Below are positions 57,881 through 64,000 of a stretch of 64,000 bases of DNA, in pieces. The notes beneath the pieces are model-generated. The model was not told the DNA's origin. It did no database searches and worked only from the letters and a program-made list of their open reading frames with translations. The DNA comes from Hippasteria phrygiana (Eukaryota; Echinodermata; Asteroidea; Valvatida; Goniasteridae): assembly GCA_037893225.1 (NCBI GenBank), contig JAZGUH010000117.1:2728001-2792000 (forward strand). Reading direction: 5' to 3'. Numbering within the stretch: position 1 is the stretch's first letter; the number at the start of each line of letters is the position of its first letter. The translations under genes were made by a program, and so were the position numbers.

Positions 57881-58378
57881 AAAGCCATTTTTGTTGCCTC
57901 GTGAATCTGAAAAACGTAGTCTTGGTGTTTGTCACAAGAACAGCAATTTTCAAATTGACGAAAATAGCACCGATCTGCGCACTTCCTGGTATATAAAAGA
58001 GGCTCTCAGTGCTGAGTAAACAACTGACTATGCTAAACATGCACTGTCATTTATGGCATGATTAATTCATTCATGAATGTGTTGATCTGAATAGCACCTT
58101 TTTGTTAGCATTGATCTTGACATCCTTGCTTTCAACCCAGAAGTGTGCAGACGGGACTAATGTGACATGATCCCAACTTATATATAGTGAAATGCATGCC
58201 AAGATAGCACTGCACACTTTTCTATCTTCTAATACACTGTGACGTCGTCATGTCTCAGTCTACTACAGCTTAATTCATGATTGGTTATAAACAGTCTGCT
58301 AGTATCTATCAGAATTCCAAGCACCATGACTACTGCAAATCCTACAAGTCAGCAATCTTCCAAAATTGGCATTATTAA

Positions 58379-58448
58379 TTAACCCCAACAGTCCTAAATC
58401 CTCCAATTTTAATATGATTTTCCACACACCCTAGGGAGTTAGGGTTAG
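58379..58448. mobile_element. 70-base CCCTAAC-type miniature element
   Basis: ttaaccccaacagtcctaaa at the left and ccctagggagttagggtta at the right. Same design as 8950-9013. Confidence 0.6.
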
Positions 58449-58509
58449 AGGTATGATATAGCCTTGGTAATGATCAAAAACCAAATTGATTAGTTTCAAT
58501 CTAAAAGTT

Positions 58510-58730
58510 AGAGATGTAGTCGAGTCCATCACAAGTCCCTGCAAGTCACTCATAAGCCCTCCAGTCCTAATCCCAATCAAAAGCTATTCAAATGAGCTTT
58601 GACAAAGGCATTCCTTTGTCATTGTTCATCCAGTTACTTGTGACCGGCTTTATGAAAGGACTTCTGACTGGGCTTGCGAAAGTACTTGTGAAAGTACTTG
58701 CAGGGACTCGACTCCAACTCTGCTAAAAGT
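58510..58730. repeat. foldback element FB3
   Basis: Left end agagatgtagtcgagtcc, right end ggactcgactccaactct. Arms are built of degenerate 11-base units (atcacaagtcc, ctgcaagtcac). The core aagctattcaaatgagct and ggcattcctttgtcattgtt equals those of FB1 and FB2. It is the shortest of the three and has no long array, so it may be close to the ancestral form. Confidence 0.7.
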
Positions 58731-59580
58731 TTAGTTTATAAAGATGATCAATCCTCCTGAGAAATATTTCCGTCTGAAATGCTGTCATTTTTGAGAAAAT
58801 TGTATCTGAAGACCTCCATAAATGCTGTGGTTTATTTGAACTTCAACAGTCAAAATAAGCCCATATGAACGTGCACAAAATCACTGTTACAACAGACTGG
58901 TTTTTCATTATTTTCTTGGGACTTTGGATGACGGATTGAGCTCAAACTTTCACAGGTTTGTTATTTCATGTATAAGTTGAATCACACAAAGTACGAACAC
59001 TGCCTGCGACGTCTGTGTGTCAACTCTACCAATGCTATATCATACCTTTATGCGAAACAAATATGGCAAGTGATGTTTGGAGGGTACTGAAATCCAAAGA
59101 AGAGCTGCTATTGGTTGAAACCGAAAGGAAAAAAACATGGGGAAAATCCGGATCCTTCACCCACGAAAAAATAGTTTTTAAAATAAATTCCAAAAATACA
59201 CACCATGCATGTTTCTATATGCCGTAGCACCGGTAACATGTTAATATTTTCTATAAATATACTTAAAATACATCCAAAATTTGATAGGTCCGTTTTTGGG
59301 AAAACAACTGTATAATGTCCATGATTTTGCTATATATAATAGTATTTTAAATAATTTAGAATTTCACGTCTACTAATTGAAGACCATCGATTTGGGAATA
59401 GGACGATTTTTTGTTTGGAAAAAAAAATTCCTTTGGAAGGACTTTTCATCTCTCTTTCAAATTGCTCTTTTACGTCATTAGTTGTGTATAATCGATCACG
59501 ATCCATTATAATCAGGGTAAAAAACAAACAACCAAACGATCAATTTAAAAACAAAGTTTTAGATATACCCATTTATATCG

Positions 59581-59617
59581 CTAGTAGAATTTCTTGGCCG
59601 CTGCTTCTTGGTTACTT
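59581..59617 (-). CDS. LMAN1: LMAN1 terminal exon, cytosolic tail with KKFY
   Basis: This 37-base exon follows acceptor ccttttag. Joined to the two bases of the previous exon it reads RSNQEAAAKKFY and a TAG stop. The dilysine is at positions -4 and -3, as required for COPI retrieval. In mammals the last two residues are FF and bind the COPII coat for ER exit; here they are FY. The phase match and tail similarity make the call firm despite its size. Confidence 0.93.
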
Positions 59618-62600
59618 CTAAAAGGAAAGACAAAAGAAAAAGATTTCAGAAAACCACAACATTAACTATATTTGATATGATCCGTGACTTTAACCCTAAC
59701 CCTGCTAAATGCAACAAAATGCACCAATGGTAAAAAGTTGTTGCATTTTAGCAGTCAAGGCATGTCTCCTGGTCTGATGCATTCTTTTGTATTTAGTATT
59801 ATAAGCCTCCAGCAACAAGGCTGGTACAGATGAGTTCACTGCACAGTGCAACATTGCATTTGGCAGGGGATCATATTTCAGCTGTGTTGCATTCTGTTGC
59901 ATTTGGCAGGGTGCTCAGAGAATACCTCGTGGGGGTTAGGGATAAGCCACCAGTCACCCCGTGGTTCCATGAAACTGGCACTAAAGTTGCAGAGTGTGAC
60001 AAATAATTGAAAATCCGACATTCTGTATTTGGATATTGCTTTGATTTTTCAACAACAATTATTCTCCATTCACAATTGTGATGACTGGAAATACACACAG
60101 TGCTAATAATTAACTTCAATTACTTATGAAGATTAACATAAAAACAAAATAATTCAATATCTTTGAATTTTAACCCCTTGCGTACGGATGACACCATATG
60201 GCGTCAAAAAAAAAGTGCCACCAGGCTGGATGACGCCATTGGCCGCCGTTTGTGCAGTTTCAATCCATTGTTGGATTATTGTTTATGATATGCTTGACTG
60301 CACAAACACATTGTAGCGGTTCGCTTGGCTGCCAGAACCGCCGCGACACCCGTAAAATACCGTACTCAAGGGGTTCAAAGCATACAAAGAAAACTGGCAG
60401 GAGCGGGATTCGAACCTGCGACCTCCGGAATACCGTACCGGCCCTCTACCAACTGAGCTATCTTGCCCTATGTTGGCGGTCTCCCAAATTATCAGTATCT
60501 TTGTTCGGGTGGGAGCTAGTCAGAAGTCATAAACCCATAATGCTGTATAGCCAGGGGCGTGATCCCTGGCTATACGGCATTATGGGTTAATGACCTGAAC
60601 AAGAAATGATCAATTTGATAAAAGAAAAAAGAATACTTTCAGCTAAAACATTTGGTCCACTTTAGTACAGTTTTCATTTTGCAGATTAGTTTTGCAATTT
60701 CAAACTCAATATCACTGGGCAGTTAAATTTGGCAAGAATACCAAGGTAAAAAAATTAACTAAAGGTCTGACATATTTACTCACCTATAAACAGCATATAA
60801 GAAAAAGAAACCACCTTGTACGACGAGCAGAAAAATAAAATATACCGGAGTTAAACAGTTGGGGTACTCCTCTTGTGGACATTGCATTGTCCCAGTTTGC
60901 TGCAAGATGACAAGAAATTGAGAGATTTTGTGAATAAATTTGTTGACGACCTTTACTGAAGGGCTATTGAAAAATAGGACGTAGTTGTCATGGCTGGTGC
61001 CGTAGATGTATTGTGGATATGCACACCTGATTGGTGCAGTTGTGGATTGGTTGATGCATGGTTTTGCTTAGACTTTGGTTGATATGCATTTTGTTGACAT
61101 GTTTTGGACAGTGGATAGAGAACACCCTGCATACTGTGGATGATCTTTATGAGTAGTTGATTACTTTGTGGAATGAATGAACATAGGTGCTGGGGTGGTG
61201 GATTTAGCTGCTGATGGAGAAGGTGTTGAAAGACATGTGGTATAGATCTTATGCTAGTAGTGGATGCCATTGGCTGTGTGACGGGGGGGGGGGGGGGGGG
61301 GTTTGCAGATTTAGTAACTGTAGTGGATGTGGCGTTGAATTTGACAGGTTTTTTGTAGTGGATTTACTTGCTGATGGATAATTGGTAGCTGAGTTGGATA
61401 CAGTGTTAAAGTACATGTGAGAATCTGATACTAGTAGCAGATGCTCTTTGCTGTGTAGCAGGGGCTGATGGTGGATTTATGCACTGTAGTGGATGTGGCG
61501 TTGAATTTGACCGGTTTTTTGTAGTGGATTTACTTGCTGATGGATAATTGGTAGCTGAGTTGGATACAGTGTTAAAGTACATGTGAGAATCTGATACTAG
61601 TAGCAGATGCTCTTTGCTGTGTAGCAGGGGCTGATGGTGGATTTATGCACTGTAGTGGATGTGGTGTGGATTTTGAGAGGTTTTTCGTAGTGGATTTTGT
61701 TGCTGATGGAGAATTGGTAGGGTAGCCGAGTTTAATATGGTGTTGAAGTACATATGGTAATCTGATACTAGCAGTGGATGCTCTTTGCTGTATGGCATGG
61801 GCTGATGGTGGATTTATGCACTGTAGTGGATGTAGTGTTGACCTTTGAGGAGTCGTCGTGGATAAGGTGCACTCACATCTGATTTCCTGAGTAATTGGCT
61901 GACATCTCCGGTGAGAGCGCTGAGTTTATCCTGGATCTCATGAGTCAGGAGATAGCCCTGGTTTCCCTGACTGCCCTGCTGTGATGACAAGCTGTCCACT
62001 TTATTGTGGATGCCGCTGGCTTTTGTTTGGACGTCACCTACAACGCTCCTGTGGATAGGCATGGAGGTGTCAATGTAGAGATCCACAGCAATAGGCTGGG
62101 CATTACATACTTAAATGAAACTAGCAAAAGTAAGGAGAGGGGGGCCTGAAGTTTGGAACATACCAAACACCATGTTCTCTCAAATTTTATCACTACATGT
62201 TCAAGGGGCATTGTTTTGTTTTATTTGTTTGTTTTGGGAGGATTTTTTTAAACAAAGAAAACTAGGAGAAGGGGTGTGCATCAGAACCGAGTACCCGACC
62301 GTTCATGTCAGGAACCGGTTCCAGATAATGGAATCGAGTACCCGTACAACTTTACATTATAGCATAGTAACTTCCCAGAAAATGAAAAAGGAAAGGTTTC
62401 GAATGATATTTGTCGGGAATTTTCAAAATTGAAACACGACTAGCTAGGCCTACATGGGAAACCAGCACAGATTTTATGTTTATGACGCTCACGAATATTG
62501 ACAATAAAGGGAATTTACCGGTTGTTGTTTTTGTAGTCTTGGTATGGATAAAGAGCCTTGACGAGACATACATGTGTAATAGCATGCCTCATGCCACTAT

Positions 62601-64000
62601 AAATACAACTGTATAAAGCTTCTGTCTTTTGTGATATGCCGGCACATGCACGTGCCGGAACATGTACATGTAATGGCGGAGTAGTGATCAGGTTTACTAT
62701 AGACAGGCATGAGATTTTTCAGACTTTTGTCTGAAATCAGACTTTTCAATCACAGAGAAAGACATTATTACAACTTCCAGGATTGGAAGTTTTGGGTTGG
62801 GTTTCTTTAACGGGTACCCGGGTACCCGTATTTTTTTCAATCGGGTACCTGGTTCTTTTACTACCCGTAAATGCACACCCCTAGATTTGAACCTGTGACC
62901 TCCGCAATATTGTACCGGCACTCTACCAACTGAGCTATCTTTCCCCATGTTGTCGGTCCCCAAATTGTCAAACCATTATGCTGTAGTGTATTGCCAGTGA
63001 TCATGCCCAAATTTCACGATACAACCTGAAAAACCACATTTGTGGGGATCACTCAATGAGGATACGACTTTTTAACTTATAATATCATCAAACAAACCAC
63101 AAGGGAAACTGACTGGGTCATTTGAATAAATTTACAAAGTGAACAAAGGAGCATTATGTTTGAATCTTCCTTTCTTCTATTCTTTAACAAGCATACATGA
63201 CACATTATGGGATTTAGGGAAGTAGGACCTGAACCTGTGACCTCCGGAATACCATACCGGCACTCTACCAACTGAGCTATCTTGTCCTATGTTGGCGGTC
63301 TCGGAGATTGTCATTGTCTTTGTATATAGCCTTTTATGGCATTATAGGTTTATGACTTCTGACTAGTGCCCCTAAACAAAGACACTCAGTTGGTAGAGCG
63401 CCGGTATGGTATTCCGGAGGTCGCAGGTTAAAATCCCGCTCCTGCCAACTTTGTTCACTTACCTAGTCAGTTTCCCTCGTGGTTTGTTTGGCAAAAGATT
63501 ATGTTTGTCGGTGTAAGCTTGAAATTTACCAGTGAGTCATGGGTAATGTGTAGAGGAACATCTGCACATTAGCCAATAACTAATATGAATACGCTACTGA
63601 TTACAGTAAGGACAATCCCATGGCAAGATGGCCACTTTCAATCAATAAGCCAGTTCGGTATTTCAACTGCGCATGTGCACAATGACATGGGTCACGGGTC
63701 ATTCGAGATAACTAATGTGTGCGTATGAATGCGCAAGGTGGTACACGCACACTTTAAATTCAATCAGAATGGGCGTTTGCATAACATCGCGCGGCAGCAA
63801 TTTTATCCCGAATAACCTTTGACCTGGATTACTTTGAGATACCAAACTGGCTTACCTGACATCCCTGATTGATCTCTGCAGTTCCTTCTGCGTGTTTAAT
63901 ATCGTGTCCACTTCGTGCCGTTTGATCTCCGAGGTGACCTGCGGCACCTGCTGGCCCCCCGAGGACCCGGAGGATGCCCCTCGGTTGGACGCCTGGACTG
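59581..64000 (-). CDS. LMAN1: LMAN1 / ERGIC-53 mannose-binding lectin, last four coding exons (5' part beyond window)
   Basis: ERGIC-53 is a type I membrane lectin that cycles between ER and ERGIC and carries glycoproteins (factors V and VIII in mammals). Exons on the - strand, in order: 64000-63856 (partial), 62048-61877, 60899-60784 and 59617-59581. All introns are GT-AG and the phases join without a break. The visible part is the luminal coiled-coil stalk, the juxtamembrane cysteines, one transmembrane helix and the short cytosolic tail. The stalk HEVDTILNTQKELQRSIRDV matches QELDTVVKTQHEILRQVNEM of human LMAN1. The tail SNQEAAAKKFY matches SQQEAAAKKFF. The carbohydrate-recognition domain would be encoded beyond base 64000. 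LMAN1L lacks so close a stalk and tail match, so LMAN1 is preferred. Confidence 0.95.
59690..59945. mobile_element. CCCTAACCCTGC-ended MITE in LMAN1 intron
   Basis: ttaaccctaaccctgctaaa at the left, gcatttggcagggt and gggggttagggataa at the right. Same layout as 13350-13497 and 13966-14131, with a diverged interior (gttgcattttagcag). Confidence 0.65.
60170..60378. mobile_element. TTAA-flanked MITE with CCCCTTG ends, copy 2
   Basis: ttaaccccttgcgtacgg at the left and accgtactcaaggggttcaa at the right. The interior matches 2679-2861. In an LMAN1 intron. Confidence 0.65.
60394..60570 (-). mobile_element. tRNA-derived SINE in LMAN1 intron
   Basis: - strand head 60468-60394 with tagctcagttggtagagg and ggttcgaatcc. 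The body begins at 60476 (ctcccaaattatcagtatct) and stops after cataatgc-gtatagccagg. A short inverted repeat of that end (60537-60586) closes the copy. Confidence 0.7.
60784..60899 (-). CDS. LMAN1: LMAN1 juxtamembrane cysteines and transmembrane exon
   Basis: The acceptor is cttgcag and the donor is gtgagt; the exon is 116 nt, leaving in phase 2. It encodes QTGTMQCPQEEYPNCLTP and then a hydrophobic helix (VYFIFLLVVQGGFFFLYAVY). Both cysteines that form the interchain disulfides in mammals (human C466 and C475) are present, one residue closer together than in human. The helix aligns with HFIIFVVVQTVLFIGYIMY of the human protein. It is too short to be found by length alone. Confidence 0.93.
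61180..61840. repeat. 166-base tandem repeat in LMAN1 intron
   Basis: Units start at about 61326, 61492 and 61658, with a diverged earlier unit from about 61180. The units at 61326 and 61492 are nearly identical (one difference seen, gacagg against gaccgg). The 61658 unit is about 171 bases and more diverged. The unit itself contains gtagtggat and gctgatggt sub-repeats. The open frame on the - strand through it is not coding. Confidence 0.85.
61877..62048 (-). CDS. LMAN1: LMAN1 second stalk exon
   Basis: The acceptor is ccacag and the donor is gtgagt. The exon is 172 nt, entering in phase 2 and leaving in phase 0. It encodes SVVGDVQTKASGIHNKV, a Gln/Gly-rich turn, and THEIQDKLSALTGDVSQLLR ending KSD. 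Heptad-like Leu, Ile and Val spacing fits the membrane-proximal coiled coil that oligomerises the lectin. Human LMAN1 has DIKEHLHIVKRDIDNLVQRN here. Confidence 0.9.
62270..62882 (+). mobile_element. 0.6 kb inverted-end element C in LMAN1 intron
   Basis: aggggtgtgcatcagaac at the left and aaatgcacacccct at the right. Subterminal gagtacccg and cgggtacccgggtacccg. Its right edge lies against a SINE head (62885). Sister copy inverted at 9670-10197. Probably hAT-like, but no target duplication was found. Confidence 0.7.
62885..63125 (-). mobile_element. tRNA-derived SINE with body
   Basis: - strand head 62946-62885 (tagctcagttggtagagt, ggttcaaatc), followed on the + strand by body motifs cacgatacaacctg, ggatacgactttttaac and caagggaaactgactggg. 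Confidence 0.65.
63226..63490. mobile_element. two tRNA-derived SINE heads facing each other
   Basis: A - strand head at 63289-63226 and a + strand head at 63386-63450, about 97 bases apart. The + copy continues with cctagtcagtttccctcgtg. Both keep the A-box; the + copy has a damaged B-box (ggttaaaatcc). Confidence 0.65.
63856..64000 (-). CDS. LMAN1: LMAN1 stalk exon (partial at window edge)
   Basis: Read on the - strand from the window edge it gives VQASNRGASSGSSGGQQ, then a helix containing EIKRHEVDTILNTQ and ending RSIRDV plus two bases of an Arg codon, followed by donor gtaag. The helix aligns with the human ERGIC-53 stalk around QELDTVVKTQHEI. The Ser/Gly-rich lead is a variable spacer in this family. 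The exon continues beyond 64000. Confidence 0.93.

Larger units (their letters stand above)
45441..59580. other. intergenic DNA between the convergent SMAD4 and LMAN1 genes, including their 3' UTRs
   Basis: No coding region was recognised on either strand. Repeats in it are listed separately. 49000-52500 holds no repeat or gene I recognise, only AT-rich DNA and a 21-base G run at 51442-51462. A possible LMAN1 poly(A) signal (AATAAA on the - strand) is at 58831-58836, about 745 bases past its stop. Confidence 0.6.

Noticed and set aside
60394..60468. tRNA genes on the - strand here and at 34755, 53741, 62885 and 63226
   Set aside because: A- and B-boxes are good, but acceptor stems do not pair and the anticodon loops are degenerate; the shared body shows they are SINE heads.
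61814..62086. Complete 90-residue - frame as a separate small protein
   Set aside because: The middle (62048-61877) is an LMAN1 exon with consensus splice sites; the start Met region and the end are intronic.

Overview
The window is animal nuclear DNA: spliced genes with GT-AG introns, AT-rich introns packed with DNA transposons, tRNA-derived SINEs, and no bacterial operon structure. Two conserved genes are visible. SMAD4, the co-Smad of TGF-beta/BMP signalling, lies on the + strand; its last ten coding exons run from 12730 to 43664. LMAN1 (ERGIC-53, the ER-to-Golgi cargo lectin) lies on the - strand; its last four coding exons run from 64000 down to 59581. The two genes are convergent, with about 16 kb between their stop codons. 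The repeat style (very frequent TACATGTA palindromes, short TTAA-flanked elements, foldback elements with repeat-built arms) suggests an invertebrate deuterostome, most likely an echinoderm. That placement is an inference from sequence style, not a proof.

Layout: 1-12729 is the 5' flank or first visible intron of SMAD4 and holds only repeats. 12730-15881 carries the exons for the C-terminal half of MH1 and the 30-base exon after it. An 11.8 kb intron (15882-27639) holds a stack of nested transposons. 27640-34216 carries four linker exons, one of them long and rich in Pro, Ser, Gly and Gln. 35059-43664 carries the four MH2 exons. 43665 to about 45440 is the likely SMAD4 3' UTR, and from there to 59580 there is intergenic or untranslated DNA. 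59581-64000 is the 3' part of LMAN1, with a 166-base tandem repeat in one intron.

The exon lengths for MH1 and MH2 equal the remembered human SMAD4 lengths (175, 30, 169, 139 and 212 nt), and the first MH2 exon is 12 nt longer because of a four-residue loop insertion. The linker has expanded. LMAN1 keeps its membrane anchor, its two juxtamembrane cysteines and a C-terminal dilysine signal ending KKFY.

The mobile DNA is the least ordinary part. I found hAT-type elements with exact 8-base target duplications (5117-6248, 22058-24268, 39301-40505), a Tigger-like element with a transposase remnant nested in a hAT-like element, and an element with many copies of the palindrome TACCCGGGTA. At least five families appear to insert at TTAA, including tiny elements of about 66 bases with telomere-like CCCTAAC ends. 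Three foldback elements share a central core, but each builds its hairpin arms from a different 11-12 base tandem repeat. The foldback family is my best candidate for something not well described.
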